Below are positions 34,603-44,140 of a stretch of 64,000 bases of DNA, piece after piece. The translations under genes and the position numbers were made by a program. Position 1 is the stretch's first letter. Every line of letters begins with the position of its first letter. The notes beneath the pieces are model-generated. The model saw nothing but the letters and a program-made list of their open reading frames with translations. It did no database searches and had not been told where the DNA came from. Source of the DNA: Blautia caecimuris (GTDB lineage: Bacteria > Bacillota > Clostridia > Lachnospirales > Lachnospiraceae); the NCBI RefSeq assembly GCF_024622975.1, contig NZ_JANJZT010000001.1:62001-126000 (forward strand), in the 5' to 3' direction.

Positions 34603-35247
34603 TTGGAAACAAAGAACATAGAGCTGATCACCAAAATGGTGATAGACGCCATTAATAAAAATGAGAGCAGAGGCCAGGGCTTCATGGTTCCCATTGGAGT
34701 TTCCGCAAGGCATATCCACCTGACACAGGAGCATGTAGAGGCTTTGTTCGGACCGGGATATCAGCTTACAAAGAAAAAAGAGCTGATGGGCGGACAGTTT
34801 GCATCAAATGAGACGGTTACTATCGTAGGTCTCAAGCTTCGTGCTATTGAGAACGTCAGGATTTTAGGACCTGTCCGCAAAGCATCACAGGTGGAAGTAT
34901 CAGCCACAGATGCCATTAAACTGGGAATGAAGGTTCCGGTTCGCGAATCAGGAGATGTCAAGGGAAGTGCTCCCATTGCCATTGTGGGACCAAAGGGTGC
35001 TATTTATCTGAACGAGGGCTGTATTGTGGCTATGCGTCACATTCATATGTCACCGAAAGATGCTCAGGCAGCAGGTGTAAAGGACGGCGATATTGTTTCT
35101 GTAAAAGCAGACAACGAGCGCGGAACAATCTTTAATCAGGTAAAGATCCGTGTAGACGACAGCTTTACACTGGAAATGCATATTGATACGGATGAGGCCA
35201 ATGCGGCGAAGATCGCCACAGGCAATACCGTTACAATTATAAAATAA
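34603..35247 (+). CDS. pduL: Phosphate propanoyltransferase PduL
   Basis: PduL moves the propionyl group from CoA to phosphate, regenerating CoA inside the compartment and giving propionyl phosphate for ATP synthesis. The 214-residue protein begins with a targeting helix (NIELITKMVIDAINKNES, about 4-21), then the zinc-site segments GVSARHIHLTQEHVEALFG and CIVAMRHIHMSPKDAQ that define PduL. It starts at TTG 34603. No propionate kinase (PduW) gene is in the window, so the last step must be encoded elsewhere. Confidence 0.94.
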   Translation: METKNIELITKMVIDAINKNESRGQGFMVPIGVSARHIHLTQEHVEALFGPGYQLTKKKELMGGQFASNETVTIVGLKLRAIENVRILGPVRKASQVEVSATDAIKLGMKVPVRESGDVKGSAPIAIVGPKGAIYLNEGCIVAMRHIHMSPKDAQAAGVKDGDIVSVKADNERGTIFNQVKIRVDDSFTLEMHIDTDEANAAKIATGNTVTIIK

Positions 35248-35264
35248 GGTTCCTCCGAAAAGCA

Positions 35265-35314
35265 GGGGATGCAGCACAGGAAAAGATCCTTTGGGATATA
35301 TGCGCCGCATCCCC
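35265..35314 (+). other. Hairpin ahead of pduN
   Basis: GGGGATGC and GCATCCCC form an eight-pair stem with an inner AGGA/TCCT pair. It lies in the 106-base gap between pduL and the pentamer gene and could affect relative expression. Confidence 0.4.
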
Positions 35315-35353
35315 ATAGGAGGATTTAAGAAGAATATTTATGCGGAGGCTCAC

Positions 35354-35620
35354 ATGATTGTAGGAAAAGTAGTTGGAAGCGTGGTTTCCACCCGGAAAAG
35401 TGAGAAGCTGATCGGACAGAAATTTATGATTGTAGAGCCGGTGCATCATATGAAATCAGAACTCAGCCAGATTGTTGCGATCGACATGATCGGTGCGGGA
35501 ATCGGAGAGTATGTATTGGTGGCACAAGGTAGCGCAGCACGAATCGGCTGCGGCGAAGAAACAGCACCTATTGATGCGGCGATAGTCGGAATCATTGATG
35601 ACGGTGCGGGATTGGAGTAA
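35354..35620 (+). CDS. pduN: BMC pentameric shell protein PduN/EutN
   Basis: This 88-residue protein is a BMC-P (vertex) protein: MIVGKVVGSVVSTRKSEKLIGQKFMIVEP and GAGIGEYVLVAQGSAARIGCGEETAPIDAAIVGIIDD are the family core. Pentamers cap the twelve corners of the shell. The true start is the ATG at 35354, preceded by GCGGAGG; an upstream ATG at 35291 would add 21 unrelated residues. It is the only pentamer gene in the window. Confidence 0.94.
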   Translation: MIVGKVVGSVVSTRKSEKLIGQKFMIVEPVHHMKSELSQIVAIDMIGAGIGEYVLVAQGSAARIGCGEETAPIDAAIVGIIDDGAGLE

Positions 35621-35624
35621 CGCC

Positions 35625-36953
35625 ATGGAAATCAAAGAATTACAGAAAATAATGCAGGACAGCGGTGTGGCAGGCGCCGGCGGCGCCGGATTTCCGACTT
35701 ATGCCAAGCTTACGGATAAGGCGGATACCATTCTCATGAACTGTGCAGAGTGCGAGCCGTTGCTTAAACTGCACAGACAGCTGCTGGAAAAGCATGCCTA
35801 TGAGATCATGAAAACTTTCAATCTTGTAGCAGAGACAGTCGGCGCATCAGAAGCGATCATCGGCATTAAAAAATCTTATGTGCAGACAGTAAAAGCGCTT
35901 CAGCAGCATATTGAGGAATTCCCGAGAATCAGGATACATCTTCTTGAGGAAGTTTATCCTATGGGAGATGAAGTTGTTCTGATCTATGAAGCAACCGGAC
36001 GCGTGGTAAGACCCGGGGGACTGCCTATTGAACAGGGAGTTATCGTTTTTAATGTTGAGACGATCTACAACGTATACCGCGCACTGGAAAAACAGATGCC
36101 TGTAACAGACAAATATGTATCTGTTGTGGCAGAAGTAAGCAGGCCTGTAACTGTCCGTGTTCCTATCGGATGTACGCTGGATGAGGTTGTGGAGCAGGCC
36201 GGTGAAATTACAACAAAGGACGCCGTATATTTTGTAGGCGGACCTATGATGGGGCGGATCGGCAGCGGTTCCGACCCGGTAACAAAGACAACGAATGCGA
36301 TTCTGGTCCTTCCGAAGGATCATCTGATCGTTATGAAGAAGCAGAGAACTTCTTCCATAGATTTAAAACGTGCAGCGTCTATCTGCTGCCAGTGTAATAC
36401 CTGTACAGATCTCTGCCCGAGAAACAATCTGGGACATCCTATTGATCCGGCGCGTTTCATGAGAGCGGCAGCAAACGGTGATTTCAGAGATCTGAATCCT
36501 TATCTGGATTCTCATTTCTGCAGTTCCTGCGGTGTCTGCGAGATGTATGCCTGCCCTCAGAGCCTGGCTCCCAGAACTCTGCTGGCGGATATGAAGGGCG
36601 GACTCAGAAAAGCAGGAATCAGACCTGCGCAGGGTGTACAGCCGGTACCGGTGCAGCAGTCCAGAGAATACCGCAAAGTTCCTGAGGAACGTCTGATGGC
36701 ACGGCTTGGACTGACAAAATATGATAAGGATGCACCGATGGATGAGACTCTGGTAGCTGTTCCGAAGGTTAAGATCCTTCTGAGTCAGCATATCGGCGCT
36801 CCGGCACAGGCAATTGTGAAAGCAGGCGATGAAGTAACAAGAGGTCAGATGATTGCAAAGCCTGCTGACGGATTAAGCGTCGGCATTCATGCAAGTATCT
36901 GCGGAAAAGTAACTGAAGTAACAGACCGCTACATCATAATTGCAGCAAAGTAG
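35625..36953 (+). CDS. pduS: Cobalamin reductase / NADH electron-transfer protein PduS
   Basis: PduS is a flavin and iron-sulfur protein that passes electrons, reducing cob(III)- or cob(II)alamin for PduO in Salmonella. The 442-residue protein has an RnfC-like start with GGAGFPTYAKL and a glycine-rich NADH/FMN region, then two [4Fe-4S] motifs CCQCNTCTDLCPRN and CSSCGVCEMYACP near residues 255-310, and an SLBB-like C-terminal segment. It starts at ATG 35625, four bases after pduN. Its presence before the B12 enzymes fits the need to reactivate cobalamin, though many B12-free compartments also have it. Confidence 0.9.
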   Translation: MEIKELQKIMQDSGVAGAGGAGFPTYAKLTDKADTILMNCAECEPLLKLHRQLLEKHAYEIMKTFNLVAETVGASEAIIGIKKSYVQTVKALQQHIEEFPRIRIHLLEEVYPMGDEVVLIYEATGRVVRPGGLPIEQGVIVFNVETIYNVYRALEKQMPVTDKYVSVVAEVSRPVTVRVPIGCTLDEVVEQAGEITTKDAVYFVGGPMMGRIGSGSDPVTKTTNAILVLPKDHLIVMKKQRTSSIDLKRAASICCQCNTCTDLCPRNNLGHPIDPARFMRAAANGDFRDLNPYLDSHFCSSCGVCEMYACPQSLAPRTLLADMKGGLRKAGIRPAQGVQPVPVQQSREYRKVPEERLMARLGLTKYDKDAPMDETLVAVPKVKILLSQHIGAPAQAIVKAGDEVTRGQMIAKPADGLSVGIHASICGKVTEVTDRYIIIAAK

Positions 36954-36969
36954 AAAGGACGTGCAGAAC

Positions 36970-37518
36970 ATGAGTAAAGCAATCGGAATGATTGAATTTA
37001 AAACCACTGCCACAGGTGTCACAGCAGCGGATGCCATGGTAAAGACCTCTGACGTAGAAATCGTTGAGGCGCAGACCGTATGTCCGGGAAAATATATTGC
37101 AATTATCACCGGTGATTTAAGTGCGGTAAAAGCGGCTGTTGACGCGGCAGTTACCACTTACGAAGATAAATGTATTGACAGTTTTGTACTTGGAAATCCT
37201 CATGAATCACTTTTTCCGGCTATGTACGGAACCACTGTGATCGAGGATATCAGCGCGCTTGGAATTCTGGAAACCTATGATGCGGTATCTATTATCGAAG
37301 CAGCTGACCAGGCTGCCAAAACAGCCATTGTAGATGTGATCGAGCTTCGTATTGCAAAGGGTATGTGCGGAAAATCTTATATGATGATTACCGGAGAGGT
37401 ATCCGCAGTAGAAGCGTCCATTCAGAGAGCGAAAGAGCTTGTTGCCGAAAAAGGCATGTACCTTGACTCTTCTGTAATTGCTCATCCGGACAGACGCATG
37501 ATTGATTCTATTTTATAA
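36970..37518 (+). CDS. pduT: BMC-T trimeric shell protein PduT
   Basis: PduT is a tandem-BMC tile that forms trimers with a [4Fe-4S] cluster at the pore and probably shuttles electrons. The 182-residue protein has two BMC domains (about 1-85 and 92-180). The pore-side cysteine C38 in QTVCPGKY matches the ligand position described for PduT; a second cysteine, C133, lies at the equivalent place in domain two (GMCGKSY). It starts at ATG 36970, 13 bases after pduS. A cluster route from PduS through PduT is the accepted model. Confidence 0.93.
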   Translation: MSKAIGMIEFKTTATGVTAADAMVKTSDVEIVEAQTVCPGKYIAIITGDLSAVKAAVDAAVTTYEDKCIDSFVLGNPHESLFPAMYGTTVIEDISALGILETYDAVSIIEAADQAAKTAIVDVIELRIAKGMCGKSYMMITGEVSAVEASIQRAKELVAEKGMYLDSSVIAHPDRRMIDSIL

Positions 37519-37545
37519 AAAGTTCTCAAAAAGGGGGCAAGGAAA

Positions 37546-38316
37546 ATGCTGGCATTAGAAAGACGGAATCTGATCCTCGAGAAACTTCAGACAGAAAGAC
37601 GGGTTGTAGTAAGTGAACTCAGCCAGCTCTATGAAGTCTCAGAAGAAACAATACGCCGGGATCTTGACAAGCTTGAAAAGGAAGGGCTTGCCACAAAAAG
37701 CTATGGCGGAGCCGTTATTAATGAAAATGTAAGTATTGACCTGCCCTTTAATATTCGCAAAAACCAGAATGTAGGCGGAAAGCAGAAAATGGCGGAGATT
37801 GTGGCAGAAATGGTGCAGGACGGGGATCACATTTTTCTGGATGCAAGCACCACCGCAGTTTTTATTGCAAAGGCATTAAAGGATAAAGAAAGACTTACAG
37901 TGATCACCAATTCCATGGAAATCCTGATAGAGCTTTCGGATGTATCCGGATGGAATATCATTTCCACAGGCGGTGTCATGAAAGAAGGATATCTTGCGTT
38001 TCTGGGATCCAGGACAGAGGAAGTTATCCGTTCCTATTATGTGGACAAGGTGTTTTTTTCCTGTAAGGCACTTGATCAGGAATGGGGAATCATGGAATCC
38101 CAGGAGTCTTTTGGCACAACGAAAAAAGCCATGATCGCTTCCGGACGCAAAAAAATTCTGGTAGTTGACAGTACCAAATTTGATCAGACTGCTTTTTCTG
38201 TGGCAGGAAAGCTGCGTGATTTAGACGTAGTGGTAACAGACAAAAGGCCGTCTGAAAAATGGCTTGCACGTTTTACCAATGCCGAAATTGAATGCCGGTA
38301 TCCGAAGCAGCCATAA
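37546..38316 (+). CDS. DeoR-family transcriptional regulator
   Basis: This 256-residue protein has a winged HTH at the start (about 5-55, RRNLILEKLQTERRVVVSELSQLYEVSEETIRRDLDKLEKEG) and a DeoR sensor domain with DGDHIFLDASTTAVFIAKAL and VDKVFFSCKALD, which binds sugar phosphates in this family. Placed inside the locus it probably represses it until fuculose-1-phosphate or a similar ester is present. The repeated CAACAAAAA-N16-ATAAAAAC at the two promoters is a candidate binding site. Start: ATG preceded by AAGGGGG. Confidence 0.92.
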   Translation: MLALERRNLILEKLQTERRVVVSELSQLYEVSEETIRRDLDKLEKEGLATKSYGGAVINENVSIDLPFNIRKNQNVGGKQKMAEIVAEMVQDGDHIFLDASTTAVFIAKALKDKERLTVITNSMEILIELSDVSGWNIISTGGVMKEGYLAFLGSRTEEVIRSYYVDKVFFSCKALDQEWGIMESQESFGTTKKAMIASGRKKILVVDSTKFDQTAFSVAGKLRDLDVVVTDKRPSEKWLARFTNAEIECRYPKQP

Positions 38317-38332
38317 AAAAGGAGCATCAGAC

Positions 38333-39484
38333 ATGAATACTTTTGAGATGAAAACAGTGATCCATTTTGGGGAGAACGCGCTGGAAAGACTGAAGGATAT
38401 TCCTTATAAAAGAGTCCTGATCATTACAGATCCCTTTGTTGTTCAGAGCAAAATGATCGACCTGATAACAGAGCCGCTTACAAGAGGCGGAAAAGAATAT
38501 GATATTTTCCACAATGTAGTACCGGATGCGCCTGTAGATAAAATTGCAGACGGCGTAAAGAAATTCCTGAGTTTCCAGCCGGAGGTTGTTGTGGCAGTAG
38601 GCGGAGGTTCCGCTATTGATTCCTCAAAAGCCATCCGTGAGTTTGCATTAAAGATCAACCACTATGCAGAAGTAGGGCTGATCGCAATTCCAACAACAAG
38701 CGGGACAGGATCAGAAGTAACTTCTTTTGCAGTTGTCAATGATACAGAGGCAAAAGTAAAATATCCGCTTGTTTCAGACAGCCTGACAGCAGACGAGGCG
38801 ATTCTGGATGCAGAGCTGGTAAAAAGTGTTCCTCCGTCTATTACGGCAGACACGGGAATGGATGTATTTACACATGCGCTGGAATCCTATGTCAGCATAG
38901 ATCATAATGAATTTTCTTCTGCTCTGGCAGAAAAATCTATTGAGATCTGCGGCGTATTTCTTCTCAGAGCCTATCTGGACGGCAGTGATATGCATGCCCG
39001 TCAGAAAATGCATGTGGCTTCCTGTCTTGCAGGCCTTTCCTTTAACACTGCAGGTCTGGGAATCACTCACAGTATGGCGCATCAGCTGGGAGCAATGTTC
39101 CATATTCCCCACGGAAGAGCCAATGCAATGCTGCTTCCTCATATTGTGGAATTTAATGCAAACATCAATAAGCACAGCAGAAGCCAGAAAGAATACCTTC
39201 CGGCAGTGAAGCGTTATGCAAATATTGCCCATATTCTGGGGCTGAGCAATTATAATAAAGTAATGAGTGTCCGTTCACTTGTAAACTGGATCCAGTTCAT
39301 GCTGAAAGAAATGAACATCCCGCTTACCATTCAGGAAATCGGAACCATTACACCGGATGCTTACTTTGCGGCAATAGACAAGATGGCAGAGGCGGCTCTT
39401 GCAGATGCCTGCACACCTACCAACCCACGAGTGCCGACAAAAGAAGATATTATAAAAATTTATACAAAGCTGTGGTCCTTTTAA
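38333..39484 (+). CDS. pduQ: Iron-type 1-propanol dehydrogenase PduQ
   Basis: This 383-residue protein is a Fe-dependent alcohol dehydrogenase of the PduQ type, reducing propanal to 1-propanol and recycling NADH within the compartment. It shows the GGGSAIDSSKAI nucleotide-binding region, AIPTTSGTGSEVTSFAVV, and the iron-binding histidines in LGITHSMAHQLGAMFHIPHGRANAMLLPH. I took the ATG at 38333 with AAAGGAG upstream; the next in-frame ATG upstream lies inside the regulator gene. This gene and the B12 module follow deoR. Confidence 0.93.
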   Translation: MNTFEMKTVIHFGENALERLKDIPYKRVLIITDPFVVQSKMIDLITEPLTRGGKEYDIFHNVVPDAPVDKIADGVKKFLSFQPEVVVAVGGGSAIDSSKAIREFALKINHYAEVGLIAIPTTSGTGSEVTSFAVVNDTEAKVKYPLVSDSLTADEAILDAELVKSVPPSITADTGMDVFTHALESYVSIDHNEFSSALAEKSIEICGVFLLRAYLDGSDMHARQKMHVASCLAGLSFNTAGLGITHSMAHQLGAMFHIPHGRANAMLLPHIVEFNANINKHSRSQKEYLPAVKRYANIAHILGLSNYNKVMSVRSLVNWIQFMLKEMNIPLTIQEIGTITPDAYFAAIDKMAEAALADACTPTNPRVPTKEDIIKIYTKLWSF

Positions 39485-39535
39485 AAGGGAAGGCAGATAT
39501 AATCTGAGACAGACTTTTCTGAAAAGGTAGACGAT

Positions 39536-41200
39536 ATGAAAAGATCGAAAAGAATCGAGGCTTTGGATCGCCGGGCAGTAAATAAAGACGGATTTATTGA
39601 CGAATGGCCGGAAATGGGATTTGTGGCAATGCACAGTCCCTATGATCCGAAGCCTTCTGTAAAAATAGAAAATAATATAATTACAGAACTGGACGGAAAG
39701 AAGAGAGAAGACTTTGACTTCCTGGATCAGTTCATTGCGGATTACGCGATCCGCACAGACAGAGCAGAGGCGTCTATGGCGGTTCCCTCTCTGGAAATTG
39801 CCAGAAAGATCGTAGATATCAATGTTTCCCGTAAGGAGATACTGGAGATCGTATCCGGTATTACTCCTGCAAAGATGGCGGAAGTTATCAACTGCCTGAA
39901 TGTGGTGGAAATGATGATGGGAATGCAGAAAATGCGCGCCAGAAAAATTCCGGGAAATCAGGCTCACATTACAAACCTGAAGGATGATCCGGTTCAGATC
40001 GCAGCAGACGCTGCAGAAGGCGCCCTGAGAGGTTTCAGTGAAGAAGAGACTACCATGGGTGTGGCACGTTATGCGCCGTTCAGCGCAATGGCTCTTCTGA
40101 TTGGTTCCCAGGCAGGACGTCCGGGAGTACTGACTCAGTGTTCGGCTGAGGAAGCTACAGAACTGGAACTTGGGATCCGCGGGCTTACCACTTATGCGGA
40201 GACCCTTTCTGTTTATGGCACGGAAAAGGTATTTATTGACGGAGACGATACTCCGTATTCCAAGGCGTTTCTGAATTCAGCTTATGCATCCAGAGGACTG
40301 AAAGTCCGCTTTACTTCCGGCGCCGGAAGCGAAGTGCTGATGGGAAGCAGCGAGATGAAGTCCATGCTGTATCTGGAGTGCCGCTGCCTTTATGTGACAA
40401 AGGGAGCAGGAAGCCAGGGAATCCAGAATGGTTCTGTAAGCTGCATTGGTGTTGCTGCAGGCGTTCCGGCAGGAATCCGTGAGGTCATTGGCGAGAACCT
40501 TGTTGCAGCCCTTCTAGGACTGGAATGTGCATCCTCCAATGATCAGAGTTTTTCCAATTCTGACATGAGAAGAACAGCAAGAACCATGCTTCAGTTTATG
40601 CCGGGAACAGATTTTATTTTTTCCGGATATGCTGCAGAGCCAAATTATGACAATATGTTCGCAGGCTCCAATTTTGACGCCGAGGATTTTGACGATTATA
40701 ACGTAATGCAGAGAGATATGCAGGTGGACGGAGGTCTTCGCCCTGTTACAGAGGAAGATGTGATCCGTGTGCGCCGCACTGCAGGCAAGGCGGTTCAGGC
40801 CGTGTTCAAATATCTTGGTTTAACTGAGATAACAGACGAGCAGGTGGAAGCAGTTACCTATGCTCATGGAAGCAGGGATACTCTGAAGCGTGACGCTGCG
40901 GCAGACCTGATGTCTGCGGATGAAATGATGAAGCGCGGCATTACAGGCGTTGATGTGGTAAAGGCTCTTGCTGAAAGCGGTTATACGGAACTTGCAGAAA
41001 ATATCCTGAACATGCTGAAACAGAGAGTTATCGGAGATTATATGCATACGGCAGCTATTCTGGATGAACATTTCCAGGTAATGTCCGGTGTAAATACTCC
41101 GAATGATTATATGGGGCCGGGAACCGGATATCGTGTTTCCGGAAAACGCTGGGAGGAGATCAAGGCAATTCCTCACAGAATCAATGTAAACGAATTTTAG
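39536..41200 (+). CDS. pduC: Adenosylcobalamin-dependent diol dehydratase, large subunit
   Basis: PduC is the alpha subunit of B12-dependent propanediol dehydratase. The 554-residue protein starts RSKRIEALDRRAVNKDGFIDEWPEMGFVAMHSPYDPKPS and continues with the TIM-barrel core, including ECRCLYVTKGAGSQGIQNGSVS and the EIASSGNDQ-like (ECASSNDQSFSNSD) potassium/substrate region. Its length equals the Salmonella protein. It lies directly ahead of pduD and pduE. It catalyses the same reaction as the glycyl-radical enzyme at 25986 by unrelated chemistry. Confidence 0.97.
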   Translation: MKRSKRIEALDRRAVNKDGFIDEWPEMGFVAMHSPYDPKPSVKIENNIITELDGKKREDFDFLDQFIADYAIRTDRAEASMAVPSLEIARKIVDINVSRKEILEIVSGITPAKMAEVINCLNVVEMMMGMQKMRARKIPGNQAHITNLKDDPVQIAADAAEGALRGFSEEETTMGVARYAPFSAMALLIGSQAGRPGVLTQCSAEEATELELGIRGLTTYAETLSVYGTEKVFIDGDDTPYSKAFLNSAYASRGLKVRFTSGAGSEVLMGSSEMKSMLYLECRCLYVTKGAGSQGIQNGSVSCIGVAAGVPAGIREVIGENLVAALLGLECASSNDQSFSNSDMRRTARTMLQFMPGTDFIFSGYAAEPNYDNMFAGSNFDAEDFDDYNVMQRDMQVDGGLRPVTEEDVIRVRRTAGKAVQAVFKYLGLTEITDEQVEAVTYAHGSRDTLKRDAAADLMSADEMMKRGITGVDVVKALAESGYTELAENILNMLKQRVIGDYMHTAAILDEHFQVMSGVNTPNDYMGPGTGYRVSGKRWEEIKAIPHRINVNEF

Positions 41201-41210
41201 GAGGTGCGCT

Positions 41211-41900
41211 ATGGAAGTAAATGAACAACTGATCCGTGCGATCACTCAGGCGGTTGTGGAGCAGCTTCATCAGAATGGCGCACAGCCGGAAAAAGAAGTT
41301 CAGACACCGGAAACATCCGGATCCGGAAGCCTTGCCGGAAGAACACGGATGCGTCCGAAACATTCTTATGACAATGCAGCCAGGGCGGCTCAGGGAACAG
41401 ATCCCCGAGAGATTGTGATCGGTGTTGGGGCAGCCTTTCAGACAGAAATCCATAAGACTATGGGCGGAATTCCTCTTGATGAGGTTCTCCGTAACGTAAA
41501 AGCAGGAATTGAGGAAGAGGGAATGACCTCCCGTGTGGTAAAGGTTCTGGATACTTCGGACGTATGCTTTATGGCGCTTCAGGCTGCTAAGCTTTCCGGC
41601 TCCGGCATTGGCATCGGAATCCAGTCAAAGGGAACTACAGTCATTCATCAGAAGGATCTGTATCCTCTTTCCAATCTGGAGCTTTTTCCACAGGCGCCTC
41701 TTATGGATCTGGAAACCTACCGTAAGATCGGACAGAATGCCGCAAAGTATGTAAAGGGAGAAAAGGTTACACCTGTTGAGTGTACCAACGACCCTATGGT
41801 ACGTGCGAAATACCAGGTAAAGGCAGCGCTGATGCACATTGTGGAAACAGAGCAGCTGGATCCGGAAAAAGGAATGATCGAATGGGAGGGAATAAGATGA
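41211..41900 (+). CDS. pduD: Diol dehydratase medium subunit PduD, compartment-targeted
   Basis: PduD is the beta subunit that helps hold adenosylcobalamin. The 229-residue protein begins with an encapsulation peptide, EQLIRAITQAVVEQLHQNG (about 5-23), then a linker and the folded core GVGAAFQTEIHKTMGGIPLDEVLRNVKAGIEEEGMTSRVV. PduD is the subunit that targets Salmonella PduCDE to the shell. AGGAGG precedes the ATG. It overlaps pduE by four bases (ATGA). Confidence 0.96.
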   Translation: MEVNEQLIRAITQAVVEQLHQNGAQPEKEVQTPETSGSGSLAGRTRMRPKHSYDNAARAAQGTDPREIVIGVGAAFQTEIHKTMGGIPLDEVLRNVKAGIEEEGMTSRVVKVLDTSDVCFMALQAAKLSGSGIGIGIQSKGTTVIHQKDLYPLSNLELFPQAPLMDLETYRKIGQNAAKYVKGEKVTPVECTNDPMVRAKYQVKAALMHIVETEQLDPEKGMIEWEGIR

Positions 41901-42292
41901 GCAGCTATCCGTTAGGACAGAATGAAGCAGATACCATTACCTCCAAAACAGGAAAAAAGCTTTCTGACATTACTCTGGACGAAGTAAAAAGAGGTAATGT
42001 ACAGGCGGAGGATATTAAGATATCTCCGGAAATGCTGAAACGCCAGGGACAGGTGGCAAAGGAAGCGGACAATCCTCAGATGGAAGCAAATTTCCAGAGA
42101 GCTTCTGAGCTTGCCAACGTACCTGACGAGGTAATACTGAACATGTACAACAAACTGCGTCCGAACCGTTCTACTAAAACAGAGCTTGTACTTATGGCAC
42201 AGGAGCTTCTGGAAAAATACAGTGCGCCGCACTGTGCAAAGCTGGTTCTGGAAGCAGCAGAGATTTATGAAAAAAGGGGAATTCTTCTTTGA
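41897..42292 (+). CDS. pduE: Diol dehydratase small subunit PduE
   Basis: PduE is the gamma subunit of the enzyme. The 131-residue protein has the family segments GKKLSDITLDEVKRGNVQAEDIKISPEMLKRQGQVAKEA and LRPNRSTKTELVLMAQELLEKY. It is about 40 residues shorter at the N-terminus than Salmonella PduE and lacks the extension that also carries a targeting helix there. The start at 41897 overlaps pduD's stop, and the stop overlaps the pduG start, so translation of the three is coupled. Confidence 0.95.
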   Translation: MSSYPLGQNEADTITSKTGKKLSDITLDEVKRGNVQAEDIKISPEMLKRQGQVAKEADNPQMEANFQRASELANVPDEVILNMYNKLRPNRSTKTELVLMAQELLEKYSAPHCAKLVLEAAEIYEKRGILL

Positions 42293-44100
42293 AACTGATT
42301 GCGGGTGTTGATATAGGAAATTCCACAACTGAAGTATGCATTGGAAGTGTGGGAGAGGATGGAAGTTTCCATTTCCTCTCCGGGGCTTCCAGGATGACAA
42401 CCGGAACAAAAGGGACACTGCCAAATGTTCACGGGATAAAGTCCGCGCTTCTTGAGGCTCTGGATAAAATCAGGCAGCCTTTAAGCGCCCTTGATCTTGT
42501 GCGCCTTAATGAGGCAGCCCCTGTGATCGGAGATACGGCAATGGAGACCATTACAGAAACCATTATTACCGAATCTTCCATGATCGGGCACAATCCTTCC
42601 ACTCCGGCAGGAGCAGGTGAGGCATCCGGTTATCTTCTTCATCTGGAAAATATCTGGAAGGGGAAAACGGGAGTTCCCTATATTGTAGTGGCAGCAAATA
42701 AGTTCTCCTATGAGGAGGTTGCGGCAAGGCTGAACCAGCATATTCCGGAACTTGATATCCGGGGGCTGATCCTTCAGGCTGATGAGGCAGTACTTGTGGA
42801 AAACCGTCTGAACAAGCAGATTCCCATTATTGATGAAGTCAGGCATATCAGCCGGGTTCCGGAAGATAAGCTGGCCGCTATTGAGGTAGCTCTGCCGGGA
42901 ACCGGAATAAGGATGCTGAGCAATCCTTACGGCATTGCCACTCTCCTGGGACTGAATCCGGAGGAAACAAGAGCAGTCACTCCTATTGCAAAGAGCCTGA
43001 TCGGAAAAAGGAGCGCGGTTGTGATCCGCACCCCAAACGGAAACATCAGAGAGAATGTTCTTCCTGCAGGTGAGATCCACTTCCACGGAAGCAGAGAATT
43101 AAGTGTAAATATTGATACAGGAGCAGATTCTATTATGGAAACGCTCCAAAAAGCAGGCCAGATCCGTGATATCAGCGGGCAGCAGAATACCAACGTGGGA
43201 AATATGCTGGACCGTATCAAAAAAAGTATGACGGATGTTGCTTCAGACCGGGATCAGGAGGTAAGGATCACAGACATTCTTGCAGTAGATACTCTGGCCC
43301 CTGTTGAGATATCCGGCTCACTTGCCGGAGAAACCTGCATGGAAAAGGCAGTGGGAATCGCTGCCATGGTGAAGACAAAGCACCTTCCCATGCAGAAAAT
43401 TGCAGAAAAACTGGAACAGGAACTTAAAGTGAAGGCTGTAGTTGCAGGCGTGGAAGCAGTTATGGCATCTCTTGGAGCGCTGACCACACCGGGAACAAGA
43501 CTTCCCCTTGCAATTCTTGATATGGGGGGCGGGTCCACAGATGCGGCGGTGCTGGAAGAAAACGGCACAGTCCGGACGACCCATCAGGCAGGAGCGGGAG
43601 AGCTTGTTACCATGCTGATACAGACAGAACTCGGATTGGGAAGCCGCACTACGGCGGAGCAGATAAAAAAATATCCTATGGGAAAGGTGGAAAGCCTTTT
43701 TCATATGAGACTGGAAAATGGTTCCATGCAGTTTTTTGAGGAGTCTATAGACCCGGGATATTATGGACATGTGGTACTTCTGGCACCCGGCGAAATGCTG
43801 AAGGTGGAAGAAGACATTCCCATGGAAAAGATTCTTGAGGTCAGAAGAGAGGCAAAGCGGAAGGTATTTGTAAGAAATGCTGTTCGTGCGCTGAAAATCG
43901 TGGCTCCTGAACATGATTTACGAAAAATATCAAACGTGGTGCTGGTTGGCGGTTCCGCTGAGGACTTTGAGATTCCGGAAATGCTTACAGAAGCCCTTGC
44001 AGAATACCGGATCGTCTGTGGACGTGGAAATATCCGGGGAACAGAGGGTCCGAGAAACGCAGTGGCCACAGGTTTGTTAATGTCATATTTAAGCAGCTGA
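42289..44100 (+). CDS. pduG: Diol dehydratase reactivase large subunit PduG
   Basis: PduG with PduH is the chaperone-like ATPase that swaps damaged cobalamin out of PduCDE. The 603-residue protein has an actin/Hsp70-like ATPase fold: IAGVDIGNSTTEVCIG at the start and ILDMGGGSTDAAVL and VVLVGGSAEDFEIP later. The start is TTG 42289, within the last codons of pduE (TTGA overlap). Length equals the Salmonella protein. It confirms that a working B12 system, not a relic, is present. Confidence 0.95.
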   Translation: MKLIAGVDIGNSTTEVCIGSVGEDGSFHFLSGASRMTTGTKGTLPNVHGIKSALLEALDKIRQPLSALDLVRLNEAAPVIGDTAMETITETIITESSMIGHNPSTPAGAGEASGYLLHLENIWKGKTGVPYIVVAANKFSYEEVAARLNQHIPELDIRGLILQADEAVLVENRLNKQIPIIDEVRHISRVPEDKLAAIEVALPGTGIRMLSNPYGIATLLGLNPEETRAVTPIAKSLIGKRSAVVIRTPNGNIRENVLPAGEIHFHGSRELSVNIDTGADSIMETLQKAGQIRDISGQQNTNVGNMLDRIKKSMTDVASDRDQEVRITDILAVDTLAPVEISGSLAGETCMEKAVGIAAMVKTKHLPMQKIAEKLEQELKVKAVVAGVEAVMASLGALTTPGTRLPLAILDMGGGSTDAAVLEENGTVRTTHQAGAGELVTMLIQTELGLGSRTTAEQIKKYPMGKVESLFHMRLENGSMQFFEESIDPGYYGHVVLLAPGEMLKVEEDIPMEKILEVRREAKRKVFVRNAVRALKIVAPEHDLRKISNVVLVGGSAEDFEIPEMLTEALAEYRIVCGRGNIRGTEGPRNAVATGLLMSYLSS

Positions 44101-44140
44101 CCGTACCGGTCAGACAGACGGCAGAGTTTCAGGAGGAAGC

